Shown piece after piece: positions 1-12,376 of a stretch of DNA of 64,000 bases. The DNA comes from Liolophura sinensis (lineage: Eukaryota; Mollusca; Polyplacophora; Chitonida; Chitonidae), in the NCBI RefSeq assembly GCF_032854445.1, contig NC_088295.1, positions 81,760,644 to 81,824,643 on the forward strand. The letters run 5' to 3'. The notes under the pieces are model-generated. The model ran no database searches. It worked only from the letters and a program-made list of their open reading frames with translations, and had not been told where the DNA came from. The stretch's first letter is position 1; every line of letters begins with the position of its first letter. The position numbers and the translations under genes were made by a program.

Positions 1-719
1 GAAGGCAACAAGACTTGTCCTTAATACCTGGAGTTTGTATATTATTTGAACTTTAGCCAATGAAAGTCGAAAGTTAAAGCTCAATAAAACTGACCATTTC
101 TGGAAGATGGCATCAACGAATGCACGGTACAACGATATACAGAAGCGTAACAGTGCCACTGCCTCCGAAGGAGATAGCATTACGGCTGAGTAGATTTGGT
201 TTCATCTATACCCCACTATAATTCCTACACGTATGTACCGGTATCCCATGTGGGGGATTGTTTCGGCTTCATATGTTCTGTATGGTTAGTGGTGTAGGCC
301 TAAGCACAGTCTTTAAAAAAATAATACCGGGTAGTCTATCTCTTAATCAGTATTTCGTCTGTCTATAATTTTTCCCTTCACAAGATGGTGAACATAATAT
401 TTAAATGTACATATATCTTTCTTTTCATTATAAAAATCCACTACACCTTGTCTGCGAAATCATCGACATTCCGATTAGGCCTGCTCTGAATTACTTCCCT
501 TGTGACGCGACAGCGACTATGACGTGACGAGATATTAGCTTTTGAAGCGTGAAACTACGAGAAGTGGAAACTTACCTATGAAAGCATGCAGCATGTAGGT
601 TATGTTACGACAGTGATAAATCTGTCCTAGGCAACAGGATGTTAAAAAAGTGATACAAGCCCTTGAGAGTCACAGAAATGTCGAGAGATCTTAGATGAAA
701 TCAATATTTTTCAGCTTAG

Positions 720-1110
720 GAAGAATAGCTCGCCCCTCTCTACGCTCGCTTTACACCACTCTCACAAACAGACGAGCTTAACCTTTGAAGGCTGTGCGAT
801 GCATATAGACCTAGCTTCACCACTAATATCCTCGCACCGAATTATTTAATTAACCCTCATCAGTAAAATTGTTTCAGGTCTTTGTTAAAATGATGTTGTG
901 CATGTTTTAGATAAATAGGATATATTTGTATAAAGTATTATCAGAAACAAAGGTTGAAACAGAGCGTTTGTGTTGCCTGACATCACTTTCTGTTTCATCA
1001 GTGACCCTCTGACCTCGGCGTTGTTCAAAATTTCTGTACAAAATTTGCTAGTGGTGGCACTGATGTAAAGCAAATGTAGAGAGCGACGCGTTCACTGTAA
1101 GAAGTATGGT
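720..1110. mobile_element. MITE-like TIR element, copy 1
   Basis: About 390 bp, homologous along its length to the element at 20038-20427. Its left end (CTCTACGCTCGCTTTACACC) is an imperfect inverted repeat of its right end (GTAAAGCAAATGTAGAGAGC). It has no coding capacity, and the ends are more degraded than in copy 2. Confidence 0.5.
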
Positions 1111-1957
1111 CTATTGTAATTAATTAGGGCCAGGATTGTTAAATTATCTAAAAATTTATCCTGGGCTTTCCAAACAAACTTTACAAAATCTGCCTTAAAG
1201 CCAGGTCTTCAACAGGCTTATTCCGCTTTCACTCAGAAGCTTGTCATGAGAAACTTTGAGAGATCCAGCCACATCTTACTCCTGAAAACGCAGCTTTTAC
1301 ATGGGAGAATGACCTCAAGTGCGACAATTCCCTGTGGCCTGTGTTTTAACGTCGTACTTAACAATTTTTCAGTCATATGACGACGAAGGAGTCCTTAGAG
1401 TGCATGTTATGTATCTCTTTGTTGCAGGACGGATTTCCATTGCTCTTTAATCTTTTATCTAGTGATGACTTAGCAAGGGCGAGTATCCCCCCCCCCCCCC
1501 CACCCCCACATCAATTGTTCAAGACCTTTACTAGTACTCTAGATGTGCACCAACCCGGCTGCAAACTGTTCGTAATACTGCGTAATATAGCGGAAATGTG
1601 TATACCTTCTCCTGTACAGTGGCTGCTCGGGTCCGGAACGACAATAGTTTAAGACCTACAACGCTACCAGTTTGTCCATAAATCATCATCAGAGGTAAGA
1701 ATGGCACACTGCGCAGCTTGGCCCCGAATCACTTCCGGCGGGAAATGTCCCCCCACCCCACACCTGAATACCAAGCGCACAGAAATACCACGTCTCAATC
1801 ATACGTTGGTAGGTTTCTTGGATGATGAAAACTAATGTGAAACGTGTCATAACGATTTGAATGAAACGTCTTGCGCATTAAATTACTCGTGATAATCCGG
1901 CACAGAAGACTTATTGCAGTTCTCAATGAAATTTGTCTGTTACCAAATAATACTCAC

Positions 1958-2042
1958 TTGCATTTGTGCTGTGAAACAGTCCAATATAGCAAACGAGGAG
2001 AACAAAAGCTCTGCCGAGTGTTTTGTCATCCAACGGCGCCAT
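1958..2042 (-). CDS. Ly6-like gene 1, first exon only (signal peptide); rest off the left edge
   Basis: An 85-bp exon read from the ATG at 2042 down to a GTGAGT donor at 1957. It encodes 28 residues plus one base (phase 1): a short N-terminus, a hydrophobic core (FVLLVCYIGLF) and a small-residue end (STNA), as in a secretory signal peptide. It is the same length and phase as exon 1 of gene 2 at 12292-12376, with most residues identical. The flanks match too, so the two are paralogous by segmental duplication. By analogy with gene 2 the remaining two exons, carrying the Ly6/three-finger domain, should lie to the left of base 1. No second exon is visible within the window. The exon is intact; whether the gene is functional cannot be judged. 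Confidence 0.7.
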
Positions 2043-2099
2043 GTTTTACACTCTCGTCCTTTTGAGCAAGAAAGAACTACACGCAACTATTTGTGCGAC

Positions 2100-2155
2100 A
2101 ATATCTTTTATTATAAACTTAACGTCTACTCCGCGAAGTATCGATGACCAATCAG
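2100..2155 (-). promoter_or_regulatory. Putative core promoter of Ly6-like gene 1
   Basis: On the minus strand an inverted CCAAT box (plus-strand CCAAT at 2148-2152) is followed by a block around ATCGATACTTCGCGGAGTA and an A/T-rich TATAATAAAAG stretch (about 2105-2113), some 65 bp before the ATG. The same order and spacing are kept in the duplicate upstream of gene 2. The preservation between copies is visible; the promoter role is inferred. Confidence 0.4.
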
Positions 2156-4259
2156 TGGAGTTGAAACAGCTTAAGCAGTAATCTGTAACATGACTTCGAA
2201 CATGGGATGACCCCATCGACATGACAACGCCCCAATACAAAGCACTGTTTAAAGAAATATACAGGAGTTATTTGTGATTGTACCATAACTGGTTTGGAAC
2301 AAGAAGGCAATAAACTGACCTACTGCTCACATCAGTCACTTCAAACATGACGATAATACCATTTCTCAAATGAATTACCTATTTTTCTCGGGCCTTATCA
2401 AATGTGACAAACTTGATAACTTACAAGGAAGCGAGATAATTCTCTTTATATTCCACACTATTGATTTATCGTCAACAGTCAAGCTCTCACTCCGCAACCC
2501 ATCAAATAACATGGGTTTTCTAGTACTTTCAATAACATACGCCCTCCAGGAGAGCTTAAGAGATTTTGTAAATGACCAGCAACTCTTGGGGTTGGGGGTA
2601 AAGTACATAGTTGTCAGCTTAGACATGCTAAAGTGCACGTTTTACAAATTATGCCATATGCCATAAAGTATTCAAACTCGAAACGAAAAGTGATCCACGA
2701 TGAAATAATTTTTTTACATCACTTAACAGTATAGCCAAAACGGATCTATCCATTTAATGATGAGCACGTGTATAGTATTAAAGAATGGTACGAAATCTTT
2801 GGTCTTACTATGATACCGAGTCAAATATTTTGCAATGGCGATAAAAAGTAAAAAAAAACACTTCGCCTAGGTGAAACCATTTTATCGAAGACTTTAACTG
2901 AGTCAAAGACATCGAATCCACGACTAATACTGCTTCATAGCCATTATAGCAATAATCATATCATGACTGATTCAAGGATAGAAACGGAGCTGCATATTTC
3001 GCAAAGGATATTAATTCTTGAAAACATTTATGATCGATACAAGTCCATCAAACAGGTTTATAATAGGTTTATATCGACTTTACCTGACACAAAACCAATC
3101 AAACCATTTACTTTTGAACTTACCGATTTTACAGTTTTAATATGCTCCGTGTCCCTTCACGCACCACCTAAAATATGTTTTAGTCATAGAAGGCAATATT
3201 TTAAAATGTCAGAAGACTAAAAATCAGTCTGTTTTGGCGGTAAATAGGCGGTTGTTATTATCGCTGTTGATAACAAACGTAAATCCATCCCCTAATTGAA
3301 CGGTATTTGTCTTTTCATTTGTGACATTTTAATCATTTCTCAAGCTCAGAGGATCTTTGAAAACGGAACATAAATTGTATCTTTCGACATTCCTTTTTCA
3401 CCATACATGTAGTTGTAAAAGTATGCTTACAAGAGTACATGAGTAGGCTATTCTTGATGAACTTTCAAGAATAACCCAATATAATTGCACAGTCTGTACA
3501 TTGAATGTCGACATGTGGGATAAAGAATTTCCAGATTATAATAGTGAGTCAGAAAAACCCTATGAAAAGATAATAAAGACGATTTGATAGCCATTTAGAA
3601 CTTGTCTTCTAAAATGTCTTCACACGAGCATATTCATTCATTTATCAAAACCACAAATCATATTCTTATACGTGTTAAATATGTTTTCCCATTACCAAGA
3701 AAGTCAGGAACATCCCAATGCAAGAAGCAAACAGCTTTATTATGGAATCTTTCCTGATGTCCAAATCACTCACAGCAAAGTAATCAGTATCTGTCAGAAA
3801 TCCCAAGTCTAAATGTGCTGAAAGCGACTTAGTATGGTAAGATTTGACATTGTTGTTTTTTGACATTGTTTCTGACATTTGTCAGAGACAAAAACATTTA
3901 TATGAGAGAGTTTTTTCCTGTTTTAAAGAAAGGGCTCTTTGTAGTTTCTGCGTCAACTGTCGTCTGAGATATAATGTCTGTACCATTTTCACACATGCAT
4001 TGAGATTTGAAAAATCCAAAAAAGCAAAAAGCAGGGTATCTTATCTGAAAACATACCGGATTTTAAATCGTTAATTTGGCTTCATACAAGGAAGAGATGT
4101 ATATATTGTATTAGAACACAGTAGTTTTGTCTGTATTTTTGCTTTGGGTAGCTTTGCTCTCAAAATAATTCGACCGTAAAATCCCAGACACAACCCTGTC
4201 ATAGCATTCTGGCATAGGATAGACACATCCACTTACTCACACGTACACGTATAATAGAT

Positions 4260-4526
4260 AGGGCCTCCGTGGCCAAGTAGGGTAGCGTGCCAGAGCGCCG
4301 TAATGACCCAGGAACATCTCACCAATGCGGTTCCTGTGAGTTCAGCTCATGCTGGCTTCCTCTCTGGCTATACGTGGGAAGGTCTTCTAGCAACCTGCGG
4401 ACGGTCCTGGGTTTCCCCCTGCCTCTACCCGGTTTCCTCCCATAATAATTCTGGCCGCTGTCATATAAAGTGAAGTATTCTTGAGTGCGGCGTAAAAAAC
4501 CAGTCAAGTCAATCAATAAATAAACG
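4260..4526 (+). mobile_element. tRNA-derived SINE (family A), near full length
   Basis: Begins with a tRNA-like head starting GGGCCTCCGTGGCC; the segment TGGCCAAGTAGG fits an A box and GTGAGTTCA is a damaged B box. The body contains GGGTTTCCCCCTGCC, then CGGTTTCCTCCCATAAT, and the tail ends GTGCGGCGTAAAAAACC followed by AATAAATAAA. Related copies or pieces lie at 22115, 30045, 45300, 53925 and 55003. The tail and conserved central domain resemble SINEs common in molluscs. It is absent from the right-hand duplicate at the equivalent position (about 14235). Confidence 0.75.
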
Positions 4527-4795
4527 TGTAACAGATGTGAATATAGCGGTGGAATGACAGCTTGATATTTACAGGTTGTCTTCCCTAGTACACAAGTCAA
4601 TTCGGTTAATCTCTTCTGCCTCAGCATCTAATTCTACTATTTGTATATTCCCAACGCACGCACCAGATTATTATTGACAACATCTAACGTCCAATTCAAG
4701 AATTGGTGAGATATTGGAAAGACTAGTAACTTACTTTTCATGGAGAGGGAACTTTCTCCAAAGAATGAGAAAATTTAACAAGTTTGACATCTCGT

Positions 4796-5487
4796 GATTG
4801 CGTAATCTCATACCGTTACGAATAACACAATCCAAAACCAGTCTGTTAGCAGTTAAACTGTACATTAAATACGGAACTCTAAAATGAAATATGTGTCACA
4901 TGAAAGAACTTCAAACACCGCTCAGGAAAGTAGTTTGATTTACTCTTTTCGAACTTCTCCAACGAAAAAAAAATCATAACAAAACATTGGATTCTACGGT
5001 GGTCAGTTGTGATCCAGTGAGCATCGGTAACGTCACATTTGCAAGTTTTCCTTGAAACAGTTTGCTTCAAGGTCTATTCGACAAATGTATTCGTGGCTCA
5101 GATCTACCGGTGTAATTTCAGAAGTCAAATAGCCCATATGTAATAAGTACCAAAAACCTGAGATGACTGTCACTGATCACAGTACATGGTCAAGAAAGGC
5201 CTCCGCAGAAGTTTTCAAGTGCATTTTACTATGCTAAACGTCTTAAAAATAGATCGATCTATGTTTCTGGACAGTGTTTAATTGTCTATGTTCTTACATG
5301 TACTTCATGCCAGTGATTCCTTTGCCTTTAACAATGAACTGAGGTTTCATGAATGTCATCGCAACATCGCCACATTGCAAAGTCGATGTTCGCAATGTTT
5401 ACTGATGATTGCTTGTTTAGGACGCCCCCGTCTACCCTCGCTGGTTCTATCTTACCATAGTTCCATCATCGTCCAATGACACCCGCC
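4796..5487. other. Non-coding stretch
   Basis: Nothing recognisable is seen on either strand; only short chance open frames. Confidence 0.5.
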
Positions 5488-6480
5488 TCTATATACTCGA
5501 ATAAAGAGACAACCATATATTTAGCCAGAATTTGAAATCAGGCCATCTCATTTCCAATTTGCCACGCCCTGTACACCCATTTCTCCAATACCTACATCAC
5601 AACCAGCCCCAGGTGATCCATCTATATACTCGAATAAAGAGACAACCATATATTTAGCCATAATTTGAAATCAGGCCATGTCATTTCCAATTTGCCACGC
5701 CCTGTACACCCTTTTCTCCAATACCCACAACACAACCAGTTTTATGTCACACCCTTTACACCCTTCTCCACAATACCCACATCACAACCAGTTTCATGTC
5801 ACACCCTGTACACATTCTCCACAATACCCACATCACAACCAGTTTCATGTCACACCCTGTACACATTCTCCACAATACCCACATCACAACCAGTTTTATG
5901 TTACACCCTTTACACCCTTCTCCACAATACCCACATCACAACCAGTTTCATGTCACACCCTGTACACATTCTCCACAATACCCACATCACAACCAGTTTC
6001 ATGTCACACCCTGTACACATTCTCCACAATACCCACATCACAACCAGTTTTATGTTACACCCTTTACACCCTTCTCCACAATACTCACATCACAACCAGT
6101 TTCATGTCACACCCTGTACACATTCTCCACAATACCCACATCACAACCAGTTTCATGTCACACCCTGTACACATTCTCCACAATACCCACATCACAACCA
6201 GTTTCATGTCACACCCTGTACACATTCTCCACAATACCCACATCAGAACCAGCTTCAGGTAATCACGACTTATTCAGCTTCTCTACAATATTCACATCAC
6301 AAGCAGCTGTAAGTCACGCTCATTACACCCCTCTACACAACATCCACATCACAACAAGTTTCATGTCATCACGTCCTGCACACCCTTCTCTACCATACCC
6401 TCATCAACAACCAGCTTCAAGACACGCTTTTAAAGCCAGCCCTTCTCCACAATACCCCCACGCAACACACAACCATCTTT
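5488..6480. repeat. Minisatellite, 51-bp unit, with a duplicated lead-in
   Basis: A segment of roughly 100 bp (from TATATACTCGAATAAAGAG at 5490) recurs 143 bp later at 5633. From about 5725 a 51-bp unit containing CACAACCAGTTTCATGTCAC repeats about a dozen times, with two subtypes (TTTATG/CCTTTACACC and TTTCATG/CCTGTACAC) alternating, then decays after 6240. Because 51 is a multiple of three, all three plus frames stay open for about 200 codons. This is an arithmetic consequence and not evidence of a protein. Confidence 0.9.
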
Positions 6481-7270
6481 AAGTCATCCACCCTATGATG
6501 AACCTATTTAAATCTCCCCATCAGTCGGTGACATGATTCAAAGGGTGAGCTCAATGACTCATAGACAAGGTCAGATGGCTCACTATTTATGTGGTCGTTT
6601 TTTTCTGACAAGGAATGAAATGCCTTCTCTTAACTGCAGCGACAAAAGAAATATCACACGTGAACCCCCAAAAATAATAATTTCCTATAGTACCACTATA
6701 TATACATATATATGAAAATAAGCGCAGTTCGTAATTTCTGAGTTTTATTAACAAAATTAGCCAAGAGAGTTACATTGTGAAATAGTATTTGCTTATTATA
6801 AGATACCAACATTATTATTTTACATATGATTTATGAATTAATATTTAACAACTTTGGACAAGGTTACGCTACACTGTACAATGATTCAGATATAAAGGGA
6901 TTCAGATATATGAACAGCATTTTCTACAAACGTAGAAATGTAAGAAAGGGAAGGGGCAGAATTATCTATGGAAGAGCAGGTGTGCATGGCGTCATCAGAA
7001 CAAAACTTACCATTTGTTTTCTGTTATCGGCCAATGGCCTACTTGATTTCTTTTCTTCGTGATTATCACGTGAAATTACTTGACGTAGCTGTATGCTTAG
7101 AACTTTCTACATAGGATAAATGGCCACACAGGTGTGTCACAGTGTGTCATTACTCTAGCCTAACGATGTTAAATCAACAAAAATCATTACAGTTTTGCCA
7201 ACTTATTGCATGTTTGCGCATGAGTACACATTGATAGACTTTATCTATTATACGGGTATATTAAAGAGCT
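6481..7270. other. Non-coding stretch downstream of gene 2
   Basis: A/T-rich, with a short TATATACATATATATG run near 6700. No gene or known repeat recognised. Confidence 0.5.
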
Positions 7271-7275
7271 TCAGT

Positions 7276-7281
7276 TTTATT
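7276..7281 (-). promoter_or_regulatory. Polyadenylation signal AATAAA of Ly6-like gene 2
   Basis: A canonical AATAAA on the minus strand, 51 bp past the stop codon of gene 2, at a plausible 3'-UTR distance. Confidence 0.45.
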
Positions 7282-7332
7282 CTATTAAAATGAAACTTTA
7301 CAATGAATTAGTTCATTGCTGTTTGTCTTCAA

Positions 7333-10300
7333 TCAGAAGACAATCTTTAGGCAAGTCATCATAATTACGGTGAAGAGATAGTACGTCGGGCGTGTGGAAG
7401 TGGCCGCTCCTTTACAGTTATTTGCGGCACACTCGTCCACCTTGCTCTCCTCAATATCGTTACATAAATTTTTGTCGCAAAACACTGTGCAGGTCTTTTT
7501 TCCATCCTTCTCTTCGCATCCCGTCTTCCCAAGGTTTAGCACATTTATATGGCACTCGCGCTTAATTTTTTCCAGTGTGTTCGTTTCTGTGAGGAAGAAA
7601 AAACAAAGACGTGTTATGAAAACATGCCTGTAAATTAACTAGGTTGCATAGGATTAATTTTATGTGCACTGGATCGATTGTAATATAATACAATAAAATA
7701 CAATATAATATAATGTAATCATGAGAGAATGTACACAAAACAAAGAGCACCGGAGGAATTATAGCAATAAATAAAGAATTGCATATAGAACATCATGCCA
7801 TTTACCTTTCAACGTAGAAATGTTGCACGCATGACGCACTCTGTAACTATAATGCAGTCAACATTTCTACAGATGATGTGTGGCAAATTGTGGTGAATCA
7901 GAAAATGCAATTTTTGTAAAACCGGAAGTGACATCCTCAAAACAAGAAGTTGGCATCATCTCTAGAAAAGGAGGAAAATTTTACCTAACCGGAAATGATG
8001 CCGAATAGCCCCAAAATACCGTCTTGAGCCCCGGCATCACTGTTTTAACAGCTATTATTATTATTATTATTAACCACTAAATATCAGTGGTCTTTCCCTG
8101 GACAAGATCATAACCTAATATGAGTTAACTGCTTGGAAACTCCAAATAATCAATCTCTTCTCCGAAGAATTGAACACTGGTATGAAGAGTGGTTTGTTGA
8201 CTTTAATGCCGCCAACTTTTTCTAGGCGAAGGTGTGATGGTACCGTCGTTCAGACTGCAAATATCAACCCATCGGAATCACATGAACTGCAAATATCAAC
8301 CCATCCGAATCACATGAACTGCAAATATCAACCCATCCGATTCACATAAACATCTTGGTGTTACGTTTTCTCCTGACGGGTCTTGGAATGAACATATAGA
8401 AAATATAATAGCTACAGCCACAAGAGAGTCACCAATCTGTTCTGCCCTTAAGCATAAATGAGACAGAAGGAGTCTGGAAATAATGTACAAGAGCTTTGTA
8501 AGACCTAGTTTAGAATATGCAGATGTTGTATGGAATAATCTTCCCGAAAACCACGCACACCGGCTCAATAAAAAATCCAAAAAGATTCCCTCAGAACTAT
8601 CACAGGTTTGACAAGAAGTGTATCTTCCGAATTTCTGTATGTTTTTCAAAATCACCCATTCCCACCCTCCTCACTGCTTTTCGCATAGACTTCCATTTTT
8701 AGCATCTACACGTAATCCATATCCACAGCGACCGAAGAACAGTATTACCCCATTTCTCTGTCAGACAAACTTTTTTCAAAAAGCCTTTTTTCCATCAACA
8801 GTAAAAGAACCAATATAAAATGTGCACAAAAATTTACCAAATGAACTGTTACCTACTTTTTATCCACATCTATAATAGACACAAAGAGATTTACAAGTTA
8901 ATACCTCCTTCGTGAATCAATGAGTTAAACAACGCCATATTCGCTCTGTTCGATTTGTCGTGTCGACACATATACGAGTTATATTTAGCGGTATTCATGT
9001 CATTGTCTATGTACAAATTTCAGCTTGTTTGTTTGTGCGCGTGTAAGTGCATATATACTTACAGAATAGATACATACTAGATAAAGTATGTGTGTATCGT
9101 TTTTTTTTTGTTGTTGTTGTTGTTGTTGTACAAATTAGCAATGCCTGCATGCCGGTATATCTATACATGCATATTTAGGTATGTGTTGGTGTACGTTGTC
9201 CCAAATGTGTATGGCAACGGCCACGGGGTTATATTTATTATCTCCCCTGCCAAAGACACAGAAGGAAAAAAGGAAAAAAAAGTATATTTTTCCCCACTGC
9301 ACAATAATGCATGTATGCACTATACACTTACTAAGCAAATACTTGGTCTCATCATGAGCGAGAAACAATATAAGTTTCGTTTAATGATTCAATGCTAAAT
9401 AAAGCTTATATGAAAACACAGTCAACACCCGATTCCACATGAGATTTATGCCTTTGAGGCAGGACTGCACAGTAGTCACAAAGGGCAAATCTTCTGATGA
9501 ATCTGTCATTTTTAACAGTGTAACTTACCAGTCCCACTTCACATTTGATGTGATACTTACTGCTGTTAGAGACACGAGTGATGCTGCACTTGCTTAAATT
9601 TAAACCTCCACAATTCACTTGTTTTGCCTTACTCGCATTGGTGGCACACGAGTCGCTTGCGGTCATGCCTTCACACTCGTAACACTTCATGGCTGAAATT
9701 ACAAAAACAGACACAGCATGTATGAGAAAATACGTATTTTATTAATAAATTGTGTGACGTTTATTAATAGTATTAAATCCCCTTCCATTTAATCATTTGT
9801 CGCTAAACTATATCTATTTGTTCCAGACTCGCTTATGATTTATGTGATTGTTGTTTTGCAGGAGATGGCCACACGGCATTGTTGACGTAAGCGTGGATTT
9901 GGTCGATGAATCTTTACCCACTCATCCTGTGCGATGCAAAATTTGCCTTACTCAAGATAAAATGGTTGCACGAGAATTGGCGAAAGACCGGTAGTTTCAG
10001 TTAGCTTCCGTATGGTTTTTACCGTCTCCTTGAGTCATGTATCCCATTTGTTTGGGAATGTGCGTATGTTTTTCGTGGTTGAGCGATATATGTTATTTCG
10101 AATGATTTCCGCATGTGTCGAGATATGACGTAACTCACAAGAACATAACTGGTATGTCACTGCCCAGGGGTTGTCATTACCTCGTCGTTTTGCCTGTAAC
10201 ATTCAGCTATAATGAAAAATACTTACACGACTGACGAAATATAACCGATGCAATATCACAACTTACGACAAAATATTACAAAACATCGTGCCCACGGCGT

Positions 10301-12376
10301 GTGCATATGGTCAAAGGAGCCAAACTGCCATACAAACCACTGAAGACTGGTCCCTTGCTAGCTTTCTGGAAATCATTAAAGGACAAGAAATGCAGTACCT
10401 CCAGTAGCTTGTCCTCTGGAAGTATTCCACAAGGGCTTGAAGTAAAACCAACAAGTTTTGTCCAAGATTAAAGCGTTTGTGAAGCAGCCGTCGTAAACAT
10501 TTTAATGAAGAAAAAAAATCCTTCAACATATATCAATGCTGATAAAACAGTATTTCACTGATACGATGTATAGAATTATATGGATATTCCAGATTTGTTT
10601 TCATGAGTCACCCAATCAAGATGTAAATAAAACTTCATTTTATGTGACTGCCATTGCAGTTTTAGGTAAAAAAAATCTGAGAAACTAGTAATAATAATGA
10701 CCATATATCTTGCGAAATCATATCAAAATCAAAATAAGTATGTTCCTTCATGCATATGTTTATGAAATAAATTTACGATATGAGTTGAGAGTAGGGATAT
10801 ATAGCTTATTTTTTATTTAGCTAGAATTTATCCAATGGAAATTTAAGACAGTATAGTCTTAAAAACGGCAATCTATCAGTCAGTCAGAATTTACCTGATA
10901 AAAATATAACAGGCCTTTTATCACTTCGCAAAACGAGGTACATAATATTTTAAAGTACATTTTTCTTTTCATTATAAAATAAGGTAAATCTTGTCTAAGA
11001 AAATCTTGACATTCCTAATGCTTACAAAAGTCTGCCTCTGCCTTCAGGTTTATATTTAAACACCTTGTCCTCATTAATGTAGAAGCGCTACTTATTCACA
11101 ACTTTTATACAAGCTTTTATGTGGATTTATATAAGTTTTAATGTGGGTATATGTACCTTTTAAATTATTCTGCGCAATTTCTCCCTAAATCATTTGAACG
11201 ACCGGTGAAATTCACAATAAGTTCATAGTTGATTACATTACTTCATTTTTCCACGTCAGAGAGAAAACTATACGGTTGATTAGAGGCTATCCGCAGCTCC
11301 TGTATATACCGTGCGGCCAAGATGTACCGAGGCGTATAAGATTTTCTCTATTTTGTCCTTATCCCATATAACCAGTGTAAATCCTGAACATGTATCGACT
11401 GGGTTACACGTTATGTGTATATGGGTGTGTAGCTTGGTGATCAATGCGAAGTCTGGCCAGCCTTATCTTCCTAACAACTCCGGAATCCTGGTATCATATC
11501 ATGGATACTACAGAGGAAAGCATCCTAAATCCCCGCTGTGTCAGCATAGACGTCATTGTCAACTGTCCGATGTTTTCGTAGCATATCCTAACTGGGTGTT
11601 AGAATCTGTGCATTCAGCATGAAGTCTTAGGTGACGTTTGTCCGAAAAACGTATTATATCAAATAATTTCTGTTATAACATCAAAATGACCATGTCACAA
11701 CCTTTGTTACTAGTTTAGTTGTATACCAGACCGACTGCGAAGTATTCGTAATATTGCTTAATGTGGTTGAAATGGGTACCTTTTCCTGCGCAATGGCGAC
11801 TAGGATCCAAAACGGAGCGATAATTGTTCACTGGTAATGCATTGGAAGACATACAAGTTTGTCCGCAAATCATCACCGCAAAGGTAAGAATGAAAAACAG
11901 ACTGCACAGCTTGGGCTCGAATTACTTCCACCGTAAAGGTTCCCCAATGAAAACCAAGCGCACAAAAATACCGCATCGTAGTAATACGTTTGTTGGTTTC
12001 TTAGATGATTCAAAGAAACTTGCAGCATAAATGATATCTTCTGCGAAAAAATTTTCGGATTGTTAATGTTTCGCTTTACCATGACATTTTTGTGTTACTT
12101 TAAATATTATCGGTGAAAATTGTCACAGCGATTTGAATTGAACTTCTTGCGAATTAAATCTCTTGTGATAATCCCGCAAAGAAGACATCCGGATTAGCAC
12201 CAAACTGTGGTAAATCTAGCGCTGAATGATTTACTGGTAAATAATGGTCATCACCGATCCTGAAATTTCTTTGTTGTTAAATTATACTCACTTGCATTTG
12301 TACTGGGAAACAGTCCAATAAAGCAAACTAGGAGAACGAAAGCTCTGCCGATTGTTATGTGGTTGAACGGCGCCAT
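7333..12376 (-). CDS. Ly6/uPAR-like three-finger protein, gene 2 (3 exons, GPI-anchored)
   Basis: Exons on the minus strand: 12292-12376, 9561-9692 and 7333-7586. Both introns are phase 1 with GT-AG ends (donors GTGAGT and GTAAGT; acceptors TTTCAG and CACAG). The spliced frame is 156 residues. Residues 1-28 are a signal peptide (FVLLVCFIGLF core). The mature part opens with KCYEC, continues with Cys spaced as in Ly6 domains, and closes with the family hallmark CDKNLCND. An extra CAANNC pair follows, then a hydrophobic end (YYLFTVIMMTCLKIVF) of the kind removed on GPI attachment. An N-glycosylation sequon (NAS) lies near residue 45. Members of this family are cell-surface or secreted ligands and receptor modulators; the partner here is unknown. 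Intron 2 holds a dead non-LTR RT fragment and a GTT microsatellite (9109-9128). Intron 1 holds the downstream part of the right segmental duplicate. Confidence 0.87.
8248..8815 (+). pseudogene. Non-LTR retrotransposon reverse transcriptase fragment
   Basis: Translations include HLGVTFSPDGSWNEHI and SFVRPSLEYADVVWNN, the conserved C-terminal RT/thumb pattern of LINE elements (HLGV..W..HI and RP.LEYA..VW). Further on, SEFLYVF and a decayed continuation follow. Stops (for example after SALKHK) and frameshifts break the frame. At the 5' edge a 32-bp segment of the RT itself (ACTGCAAATATCAACCCATC) is tandemly triplicated at about 8250-8345. It lies in intron 2 of Ly6-like gene 2, opposite to its transcription. 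Confidence 0.8.

Larger units (their letters stand above)
340..4795. repeat. Left copy of a Ly6 exon-1/promoter segmental duplication
   Basis: Long colinear similarity to 10890-14466 in direct orientation. Matching landmarks are 400-460 with 10945-11000, 1540-1760 with 11715-11945, exon 1 with exon 1, 2100-2170 with 12430-12490, 2510-2600 with 12925-13010, and 4560-4790 with 14265-14465. Substitutions and small indels are frequent, so the duplication is not recent. This copy additionally carries a SINE (4260-4526) and a TIR element (720-1110). The stretch 2160-4255 has no recognisable gene on either strand. Confidence 0.75.

Noticed and set aside
5665-6482. Three overlapping plus-strand frames of 194-228 codons
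   Set aside because: All three arise from one 51-bp tandem unit (51 is a multiple of three); all frames open equally, which argues against selection on any.
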